A DNA stretch of 64,000 nucleotides from Sindora glabra (Eukaryota; Streptophyta; Magnoliopsida; Fabales; Fabaceae). Positions 12,924 to 22,600 of this stretch are shown piece by piece; the first letter of the stretch is position 1, and each line of letters begins with the position of its first letter. A program made the translations under genes and the position numbers. The notes under the pieces were generated by a model that was not told the origin of the DNA, did not search any database, and worked only from the letters and a program-made list of their open reading frames with translations. The stretch is taken from positions 12,560,316 to 12,624,315 of the forward strand of contig CM035232.1 of the NCBI GenBank assembly GCA_020226215.1, written 5' to 3'.

Positions 12924-14423
12924 AACAACATAGTGGCCATTGGCTTTGGCTTGCTGAGGGTGCAATGGACAATGTCAGATTAGCTGTCTTTGGATGTACG
13001 GAAGAGTGGCTACATGTGATTGTTATTTTGTAGGTGTTGTATTAGAGACAATGTCAGTTTTTGGCATCTTATGTTGGTGTGCTGAGGTAAAAAGGTGGTC
13101 TTTTGATTCTTTCCTGGTAGTGCTATGGGACTTTCCTATCTCAGTTGCTCTTTTTTCTGCTGTCTGTAAATCAAGATCTAAGAGGTTAGTAATTATGTAA
13201 GTTGATAAGAATTTGGTTCCCCTTGTTAGGGTAGTACTAGTATGGTGAACTGATCTAAAATTTACGACCAATGAGAACATGCTTTTTTATTAGGTTGACA
13301 CCACTGGCTATCTGGCCAATTTAGGTTTTGGCAGGCTTATGAGGAATCAAACTTTAAAAAACCAAATTATCTTTTAAAAAAAGAAACTTATTCGGAATTA
13401 GATTCTCACGTTTTCTTTTTAATCAAGTTTTTGTGACATTGGAGAAAAATAGATATAGAATTTGAGATTTGAAATTTGCTTAATTTGCAAGAGAATTCAT
13501 ATAAAATTTTGTGCTTATTTTTTCTTCAGTTTGATAGAAACTTGATTAAAAGGAAAAGAAAATGATATAAATTTACATATTTTTCATGAATCCTTTCTTT
13601 TTATATGTATATATTATAAAAAGATAGATTAGGGATACAGATTAACTTTATTTTGCCTCGTCTTTGTGATTTTTTGTCTTGCTCTTGCTCTGTTATTTTC
13701 TTCGAGGTAATTTGGTGCTTTATTGTGATTCGCGGTGCTTCGGCGCCTTACACAGAAAAATTCATAAAAATTAACATAAAATGTGAAAATTAGTTAAAAA
13801 ATATTTAAATTTAAGTATTTTTTATCCACACGTAATCAATAAAATGTTACAAGACATTTCTAAAATCACACGTTAAAGTTAAGAAGGAAATAGTCTAAAT
13901 TAAAAATTTTAACTTTTTTTACTTCCAAATGTTGAAATTAATTAAAAATGATAAAATATATGGTAAATATTAATTTTTAGTACATTTTAATATTTAAATT
14001 ATTAAAAAATAAACATATTATATGTATACATATATATAGAGTGAATAAAAAGGTTATAATTTTGTAATCACGGTGCTCTGCAGAACAAGGTAAGGTAAAA
14101 TTATTCTGTCCTCAAAATTTGTGTGGAATTGAAAATCTGCTCTATGCATTGTTCGGCAGGGGAATAATAATACCATATTCATCCCCTGCCAAAATAAAAT
14201 TCGTTGGGCAAGCCTTGAGATACTTGTAATACGCATATTTTTGAGAAAATATATAATTTCATTATTGAATAATGATATAAAAAATAAAATTATTTATACA
14301 AATGATTATTTAAAGATAAAATTATATATATATATATTCATAATTTTAATATGTAATGGAATTTTATTTTATTTTATTTGGGATTTTGGGATACCACACT
14401 AGAGCACATTCATTCATGACGAC
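12924..14423. other. 3' untranslated and intergenic sequence before the Harbinger insertion
   Basis: The first few hundred bases (to about 13260) have balanced composition and probably hold the 3' untranslated region of the X8 gene. The rest is AT-rich. Open frames on both strands at 13.0-13.3 kb overlap each other and show no family features. Nothing else is supported. Confidence 0.5.
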
Positions 14424-14426
14424 TTG

Positions 14427-14441
14427 GGACTCGTTTGGTTC
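14427..14441 (+). repeat. Left terminal inverted repeat of the Harbinger element
   Basis: GGACTCGTTTGGTTC matches the complement of 24506-24520 exactly; the match ends at the 16th base. It is followed by a subterminal zone (to about 14550) with several GGGAA/TTCCC motifs that also occur at the right end, as expected for transposase or accessory-protein binding. Confidence 0.9.
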
Positions 14442-15128
14442 GCAGCAATAACGTGGGAAACTAGACTTCCCAGGAAATAAACGACCCCAGAGTTGTTTGG
14501 TTGCCCAAATGGGAGGAAATGGATCTTCCCGGGAACTTGTATTTCCCATAAAACGCAGGAGGTCACTTACCCACCCCCCTCGGTAAGTTTTATTGGCTGC
14601 GTTTTCAACTAATTTATAGACAAGAATGATCCTGCTAAAATTACTTAATACCAATTTTGCCCTTATAGTTTGAATATAAAAAGGATTCACTTCTTCCTGT
14701 TTGCCTTTTTGTTTGTCGAGCATCTCCCGTCGCCTCTCAACCCTGCAGCAGTCTCCGGCAACGGTAGTAGCGATTTCTGGTTCTCGAGCTTCTGCCATCT
14801 CCCTTAAACCCTAGCAACAGTTCCGGGCAACGGCACTAGCGATTCAAGGTAAGCCTTGACGACATTGCTCGTTATATTTCCTCTTGTTGTGGAATTTGAC
14901 AAAGAAGGGTGTGCTTATGGTTTAGCAAACTGGTATGTTTAATCCAACCACGACGGCAGAGCTTCTAAGAGGTTCTGGATATAATATCGTTATTGTTTGC
15001 CTGTTGACTACCTTGAAAAAGATGAATAGAGTTTGTTGCATTCAAATTTCTCAGAGTGGCTGACCATATTTTTATTGCTCTTCTAACTTATAACATTCTT
15101 GCATGTAATTTGCCTATGTCATATAGTT

Positions 15129-16543
15129 ATGGCTCGCTTACCGTTGAGTAAAAAGAAGAAGATTGCTACTACATGTATTGCATTATACACACAGATGATG
15201 CTCATGATTTTGGAGGCTATTTCTGAATTCTTGTATCTTTTAGCCTTTTTGGACATTAGATTGCCTCAGCCTATGTCCTATATATTTGACAACTGTGCTG
15301 AAGAAAGATATTATGCTAGGATTTTGAATCTCAGGCCAATGATTAAAGAAAGTGACTTAGCATGCTTGGACAACCTTAGGATGAATAGAGCCTGTTTTTC
15401 TAAGTTATGTGATATGCTTAGAGATGTCGGTAAGTTACAAGGAAATAAGAATACTAGTTTAGAGGAGATGGTTGCTTTATTTCTATTCACACTTTCTCAT
15501 GACACAAAAAATCGAAGAACTCAATTGTACTTTAGGAGAAGTGGTGAGACAATATCTAGGCACTTCAAATCAGTTCTCCTCGCTGTCCTTAGATGCCATG
15601 ATATTCTACTAAAGAAACCTGAGCCAGTGACTGAGAATTGCCAAGATGAGAAGTGGAAATGGTTTAAGGTAAGTTAGAATTTCTAGGAAGATTAGATGAA
15701 TGCGTAAATATTTATAAATATATACAGTATCTATTAACAAGTTATATATATACACACTGCAGAATTGCTTAGGTGCTTTGGATGGAACTCATATTAAGGT
15801 TCGTGTTGGGGATAAAGATAAAGCTAGATTCAGGAATAGAAAAGGAGAACTCACTACTAATGTGTTAGCTACTTGCACGCGGGATTTGCAATTTATTTAT
15901 ATATTGCCTGGTTGGGAGGGGTCTGCACATGACAATAGAGTGCTTCGAGATGCACTTTCTAGAAAAAATACTTTGTAAGTTCCACAAGGTAACACCATAG
16001 GTACCTTGACATTGCTCAATCTGAACTAAGGAGCTTATTTGAGATGACAGTACCTAACACTTATGTTGGTTAATTATAGGCAACTACTATTTGTGTGATG
16101 CCGGATACATGAATTGTGAGGGTTTTCTAACACCATTTAGAGGCCAGAGATATCATCTAAGTGTGTGGAAGAGTGGTGCGCATCCTGTATCTGCTGAGAA
16201 ATATTTTAATATGAAGCATTCGCAAGCAAGGAATGTTATCAAGAGGTGCTTTGGATTGTTAAAAATGAGATGGGGTATTCTAAGATGTATAACTTGGTAC
16301 CCTAGGAAAACCGTGGGTAGAATTATCCTGGCTTGCGCATTGATGCATAATTTCATTCGAACATTCATGAGTGTGGATCCCATGGAGCCCTTGCTTGTGG
16401 ATGGTGAGGAAGAAGACAATGGTGAACTTAATATTGGAATTATGGAATCTAGTGTTGCATGGACTACCTTCAGACATGATCTTGCCAATGAGATGTACAA
16501 TGCATGGTTACATGACACCACGTCATGTAACCATAGGGTTTAG
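15129..16543 (+). pseudogene. Harbinger (HARBI1-like) DDE transposase, disrupted
   Basis: The exons are 15129-15668, 15763-15988 and 16080-16543. A 5' leader intron (14849-15126, GTAAGC...ATAG) ends two bases before the ATG at 15129, which fixes the start. The N-terminal part has the plant HARBI1-type helical region (NLRMNRACFSKLC, FLFTLSHDTKNR). DDE landmarks follow: ALDGTHIKV (first Asp), GWEGSAHDNRVL (second Asp), YYLCDAGY and the block RNVIKRCFGLLKMRW. Two lesions are visible. In exon 2 codon 15976-15978 is TAA, where the family has an amino acid just before VPQG. At 16241-16243 the residue expected to be the third catalytic acid (family form VIER.FG) is AAG, Lys. Either should abolish endonuclease activity. 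A strong alternative donor (GTAAGT at 15975) would shift the frame. The family normally cuts element ends and depends on a partner Myb-like protein, which lies 225 bp downstream. Confidence 0.85.
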
Positions 16544-16768
16544 CTAAAACTATGTAGCATGTTTCACTTGTATTGCATTTATGGATTGGTAGACAATATA
16601 CACTTTATTCTTGTAATATTTTTATCTGAATTTGTAATAAGATGGGAGTAATGACTTCGCTTTTTATTGAACTGGTAGTATGACCATCCTAAATTGCTAA
16701 ATCATGAGCAGAATGCCGTTCTAACGAATTCCTATGTTTCCTGTCTTTCCATCTTTCGTTCTTCACAG

Positions 16769-17855
16769 ATGAGTCAACCAAAAGCTCAGAGAAATGCCAA
16801 CCAAGGTGGTGAGGGTGCGAACCCATGTAGAGGATGCACAAGATGGGGAAGCGCTGAGGATCGTGCACTAATTAGTGCAATGATGGATCTTGTGGAGCTG
16901 GGTGGCTGGAAAACGGATAATGGCCAGTTCAAGAATGGTGCTTATAATAGGTTGGAACAACTTATGGATCAGAAGATTCCTGGGTGTGGTATGAAGGCTA
17001 AGCCACACATCGAGTCCCGTATCAAGTATTTGAGGAATCAATATAATGCTATTGCGGAGATGCTTGGTCCAGCTGCCAGCGGCTTTGGATGGAATGATGA
17101 AGAGAAGTACGTAACTTGCTCAAAGCCAGTGTGGGATGAATGGGTGAAGGTAATATTTTATATTATGCCTTTTCTTCTATGCACATACGTGTAATTGTGT
17201 ATAATTCTATTTATTGGTGACAGCTTTTAAAGTTTTACCTTCTCTCATTATGTTTTCCCTTCTTTTATGCTAGAGCCACAAAAATGCCGTGGGTTTAAGA
17301 AACAAGCCATTTCCATTTTTTGATGATTTAGCCAAAATATTTGGGAAGGATAGAGCCATTGGAGACGAGGCTGTAAATCCCCAAGATGCATTAGAGGGGA
17401 TAGAAGACGAAGTAAGGGACAGAGAAGAAGAAGAGCAAGAAGAAAATGTTCCTGCCTTTTCCGCGGAGGACACTTACCCAGTCCCTCCATGTGCCCCAAT
17501 GGGAACTTCTTCCTCAACCACCCTAGTAAACCGTAGGTCAAAGAAGGCAAAGATAGAAAATTCAGAAGTTCTGAGAGAATTCTCTTCTAGATTTGCACGA
17601 ATGAGTGATGTGATGGAGGATGCAAGTAAACATATAGGCCGCTTGGCTTCTTGTTTCCAACATGAATCTGATTCTGCAGGGAGAAGGATGCAAGTGACAA
17701 GTGAGATTATGAAGATTGATGGGTTAACTCCTATCCAAGTTATGACTGCGGCAAGGAAGATTGCTCTTAACCCCCTAGAAGTTGATTTCTTTTTTAGCCT
17801 TCCAGAGGAGTACAGATCTGCTTATGTGCATGGTTTGTTACTTCCAGATCAGTGA
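16769..17855 (+). CDS. Myb/SANT-like DNA-binding protein (Harbinger accessory protein)
   Basis: Exons 16769-17149 and 17274-17855 join in phase 0 to a complete 320-residue protein. Residues about 25-130 form a Myb/SANT-like (Myb_DNA-bind_3) domain with its Trp-rich pattern: RWGSAEDRALI, LGGWKTDNGQFK, GFGWNDEEK and WDEWVKSH. An acidic stretch follows (REEEEQEEN), then a basic cluster (NRRSKKAK). The C-terminal block (LTPIQVMTAARKI...FFFSLPEEYR) is typical of the plant family. In PIF/Pong elements such a protein binds the element ends and helps bring transposase into the nucleus, so that role is inferred. The start is the ATG right after CTTCACAG, possibly an acceptor for a leader intron. No lesion is visible, in contrast to the broken transposase upstream. 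Unlinked host MYB-like genes of the same family exist, but the position next to the transposase favours the transposon role. Confidence 0.85.
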
Positions 17856-19649
17856 AGTTCTAGAAAAGTAGTAGTCAATAGGAACCAAGACACTCACTAA
17901 ATTCATACTATGTTGTTGAACTTCTGTATGTGCACCTATTTTTTGGGCACTGACATGGGATCCTAATTAATGTATTAGATGATGTGGCTGAATATAACAA
18001 TACATTCCCTTTTTTTTTCCTCATGGCAATTCCATTGATACTCCTGTAGTACAGCTCAATCCTTTTCGTGCATCATCGAACACTACTGGTTACATATTAT
18101 GTTGGATGTTACTATTTTAGCCAAAAACAGTAACATCCAAGAGGCTGCTCAGCCCTGCGTCTGAGTGGTTGTGCATGTCACTTGACGAGTCCCTCTCAGG
18201 ATGAGAAGCAAGGAAAATACAGTCTATGCGATGTTACTGTTTTGGACGAAAACAGTAACATCGCATAGCTGATGGGTATTGAGTCCTGGAGGTTATGATG
18301 GGCTGGAGGGCGGGTGCGGGTGGTTATTCACGTCGCTTGACAAGTGCCTATCCTGATTATGTCCAAGAAACTTAGTTCATACGCGATGTTACTGTTTTTG
18401 GCGAAAACAGTAACATCAACGAGGGTGCAGGGAAGTGAGCCCTGGATGTTATGGTTGGCTGGGGGGCGGGTCTAGGTTGTCATCCACGTCACTTGGCAAG
18501 TTCATCTCCTCATTATATCCAGGAAACGTGTTCATGTGCGATGTTATTGTTTTGGGATAAAACAGTAACATTGCCCAGGCTGCTAGGTATTGATCCCTGG
18601 AGGTAATGGTTGGCTGGGGGGCGGGTCTAGGTTGTCATCCACGTCACTTGGCAAGTTCATCTCCTCATTATGTCCAGGAAACGTGTTCATGTGCGATGTT
18701 ACTGTTTTGGGATAAAACAGTAACATTGCCCAGGCTGCTAGGTATTGATCCCTGGAGGTAATGGTTGGCTGCGGGGGGGGTCTAGGTTGTCATCCACGTC
18801 ACTTGGCAAGTTCCTCTCCTCATTATGTCCAGGAAACGTGTTCATGCGCGATGTTGCTGTTTTTAGCGAAAACAGTAACATCAACGCGGGTGCTGGGAAG
18901 TGAGCCCAGGATGTTATGGTTGGCCGGGGGGGCGGGTCTAGGTTGTCATCCACGTCACTTGGCAAGTTCCTCTCCTCATTATGTCCAGGAAACGTGTTCA
19001 TGCGCGATGTTGCTGTTTTGGCCTAAAACAGTAACATCGCCCAGGCTGCTGGGTATTGAGCCCTGGAGGTTAAGGTTGGCTGGAGGGCGGGTCTAGGTTA
19101 TCATTCAAGTCGCTTGGCAGGTTCCCGTCCTCATTATGTCCAAGAAACGTGTTCAGGTGCGATGTTGCTGTTTTAGGATAAAACAGTAACATCCAGGCGG
19201 AAGCTCAGTCCTGCGTCTGAGTGGTTGTGCATGTCACTTGGGAAGACCCTCTCACGATGAGAAGCAAGAGAATTACAGTCTATGCGATGGTTAGCCCGTG
19301 TGCGTGTGAGAGGTGCATGTTCATCGCTGATGACTGTGTCCACCTGATTGTCCTTCATTCATACAAACATTGGTGGTAGGTTTTGATAATAGTATCGCAC
19401 AACTGGATGGGAGGGGTATCCGTTAAAAAATGGTAGCATCAACACGTGTGCGAGTAATTCACATGGCAACCTGATGTCTGAGTGCTAACATAAACTGGAT
19501 ATAAGATTAATCTGTACCGAAGAATTACATTTACAATTGAGTTATACATACACTTGAATTTTAAATATTAAGACAATGGTTTAACATGAATTTAGTTTTA
19601 CATATGTGCATAATAACCAACTTTATTGTTATATATGTGTTAAACAACT
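17856..19649 (+). repeat. Convergent intergenic spacer with ~155-bp tandem array, each unit bearing a ~33-bp palindrome
   Basis: From about 18100 to 19195 eight palindromes lie at starts near 18102, 18224, 18385, 18538, 18693, 18850, 19014 and 19161, so mostly 148-163 bp apart. The common form is GATGTTACTGTTTT, about five loop bases, AAAACAGTAACATC. The copy at 18224-18268 has perfect 20-bp arms. Between them the unit repeats conserved sequence with GGTTGGCTGGGGGGCGGGT, CACGTCACTTGGCAAGTTC and CTCATTATGTCCAGGAAACG. The array lies between the 3' ends of the plus-strand Myb-like gene and the minus-strand protease gene. Open frames across it follow the repeat unit and are not genes. The remaining ~240 bp at the start and ~450 bp at the end of the spacer show nothing else. 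Confidence 0.9.
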
Positions 19650-22600
19650 TCAGTTGGGAAGAGTGAAATCCTGGAGGAATTTATTAACTAAGTTTGCTCT
19701 GTATCGTCTCACTTCTTCCAAGGGAAATTGTTCCTGAAACTCATTATTGTTGAATAGATTCTCTATATGGAAGCACACGATTATCCCGCAGTCTTGCCTG
19801 CAAAATAGTAACGAGTTAGTTTGATACCCACTAGCCATGTTAACATTCGGTAAGAAAGGACCTTGCTACTTACGATGCTTCTTCCTGTTGAGGTGACCGT
19901 TCGTATGATATTATATCAAACGGTGGACCTGAGGTGGCTCGCCCTACCCTCTTATCCATTCCACCCCGTGCGAGGATTTCATTCATCTTTTTCTCATAGT
20001 AGTCCTTCTGTTGTTAGCAAACCAACAAAAATGGAAAGTGAAAACTCCATGCAACTGTCTACAATGATGTTACTGTGTCTGATGGAAATAGTGACGTCAA
20101 TAAAATAACAACGTATTTAATATCACTCACCACCATCGTGGCATCACGAAAGTATGGATCCGGTGTCCCTTCTCTTCTCGGCCGCATCGAGTTATAGTGT
20201 GTCCACCTGCGCGCTTTATTATCTAGGACGAGAAGAGTGAAGTGGTTGGGGTTGCTGAAGTCATTGACGCCCATGGAATTCAGTGGGAAGATAACAACAT
20301 CTGCAGCCATTGCCTCCTCTATGTGTGCATCGAATTTGTATTGCCTGGCTTCCTGGAGAAACTTGAGGTCGCTCACAATGTAAGACTGCCAACATAGTTT
20401 TAACCTACGTCAGAATCAATGATGCCTTATGTGATTCGTATAAGCGAGATGGATCCAGAATCTTACCCAGCAACAGTTGTCGAAGGCAAATACCTTCCTT
20501 TCACTGTTCCTGGAAGCCAGGCTCAGAGTGTAGGCATGGGCATCTATGATCTGCATTGATTGTTTAGGAAAGAAACAGTAACAGGAACATAGGTGTGATT
20601 AATGACAATAACAAAAATGCGTGAACAACGGCTAGATGATACATACGTTGTTCGTGATTGATTCCTCCTTCATAACTCCCACCAATTCCTCAAATGTGAT
20701 GAACAAATCATGCGGGGGATTGACCAGACAAAAATACTGCATGTGGTGACGTGTCCAGGGGATTAGACAAGGCTACAGATAAAACTTCCTAGTAAATGCA
20801 AAGCAACCACAACAAGGTAGAACATGACTTACTGTGGATCGCCTGCAAGTTTTAATCGCATCATCTTAGTCCTGACATCCTTGGTCAGGTATTTTGAAGT
20901 TGGAAACTTTGGACTGTGGGGTGACTTCTGAGTCTGCTTTTTATTGTTTTTATCTATGGGTGTTTCATCCTCAATTACAACAGGGGCCTTTTTGGTCTGC
21001 CCGTAGACCTCCTCAGCGGTTGTTATCTCCTCAGCGATTGTTATCTGCTGACGTGCGTATGCTTGTCTCGTTCGTTTTTTCAAAGGACCAGAGTACGTGA
21101 ACTCCTCGTCCCGTTTTATTTTTCTTGATTTTTTCATTATGTTCGCTATCATTGATCGCTGTTTTGCCTCGTATGTAACTTGCTCTTCAGCTCTGGTGGT
21201 TTCTACCTCAGCTTGTTCAACCACCTGCACAACCTGTTCTGATAACTGTGCATTGAGCTGTTTATTAACCATTTCCAAACTAATGTTGACCGCCCTGAGG
21301 TTTTCTGCCTCACTTGTTGCTGTGGACAGTTCCTCCTGTAGCAGTGCGTTATCGTGTTTAAGTTTCGATATTGTCTCGGCGTTTTCTTCTTTCTGTTGTT
21401 CTAACGAATGAAGTTTCTCGGTGAGGGATGTCAACTCATCCTTCAGTCTGAGTAACTCTGTGTTTGCACTGGTGAGTTGATCCCTAAGCCGTAGAACTTC
21501 ATCGTTGTTTTGTTGCTGTTGATCCTTCTGGGACAGCGCAATATCGGCGATTTGGTCCAGCTTTATTGGCCGGGGTTGGATCACGTACTGGGCCGATGCT
21601 GTCTCATTATCGCCCTCCGAATCCTCCGATTGGGAGGGTGTGTCGTGCGATTTTGTTTTGTCAGCAAATCCAATCAACCGCAGATTTGTCTCATCTGTGT
21701 ACAGGAGGTCGTATTCATGTACAGTGGGCTCAATCTCCCTATTTACGACCTGAAGCATAACATTATTTCAACTGTTAGTGTAGGAATTCGGCATGTTACT
21801 GTTTTTAGAGAAAACAGTAACATGTTGCATTATGACTACGGTATGCTTGTGTCTGTTATGAAACAGCAACACCATGCATTGTTATAAAATAAACTACTGG
21901 AATGGGTATCAATACAGTAACATGCTTTCTTGCACTGACATGTATCGACCATCATGAAAAGTTGATATTTTCATACTGTTACCTGAAGCTGGCTGATAAG
22001 TTGATCCCTCAGTTGGCGTGTGAGGAGCTTCAGGTCCCATTTGAGGCACCTTGGAACTCTTTGGATGTGGTGCCCGCCCAGCACGTTGATAGTCTCACAC
22101 AGCCAATACTGCGGACAATAAAACGTACAATTTATCACGTTAATTTCCTTAGGAGGCTGCATCGAAGACGGAATAATAAAAAGATGAAGAACAACTGGAG
22201 GTAAACAAGTTATTCCTGTACTCAGTCTTTAACATGAGATCACATTAACAATAGAGACGCCATAAAACTTGGGGCAACCACTCAGAGACAAAGGAGGGGC
22301 ATGTTACTGTTTTAGTTGAAAACAGCAACATGAGCCAAGCCTTGTGACAAACATACAACAGGGATGAGGAACTCACGAATAACAGTCTAATGAGATCACA
22401 TTAACAATAAAAACGCCATAAAACCTGGGGCAACCACTCAGAGACAAAGGAAGGGCATGTTACTGTTTTAGTCCAAAACAGCAACATGAGCCAAGCCTTG
22501 CGACAAACATACAACAAGGATGAGAAACTCACGAATAACAGTCTAATGAGATCACATTAACAATAAAAACGCCATAAAACCTGGGGCAACCACTCAGAGA

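Noticed and set aside
18440..19095. G-quadruplex from the repeated GGCTGGGGGGCGGGT motif
   Set aside because: Only two long G tracts lie close together per unit, short of the four needed for a convincing motif.
18738..19096. Open frames on both strands with repeated protein blocks (LGCHPRHLASS, NTFPGHNEERN)
   Set aside because: They simply translate the ~155-bp tandem repeat in whichever frame stays open; there is no start context, family or codon signal.
18102..19195. Regularly spaced palindromic repeats resembling a CRISPR array
   Set aside because: The sequence between palindromes is itself a conserved repeat, the period is ~155 bp, no cas genes exist and the DNA is plant nuclear.
21097..21411. 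Plus-strand Ser/Cys/Ala-rich frame
   Set aside because: Antisense shadow of the coiled-coil exon of the protease gene.
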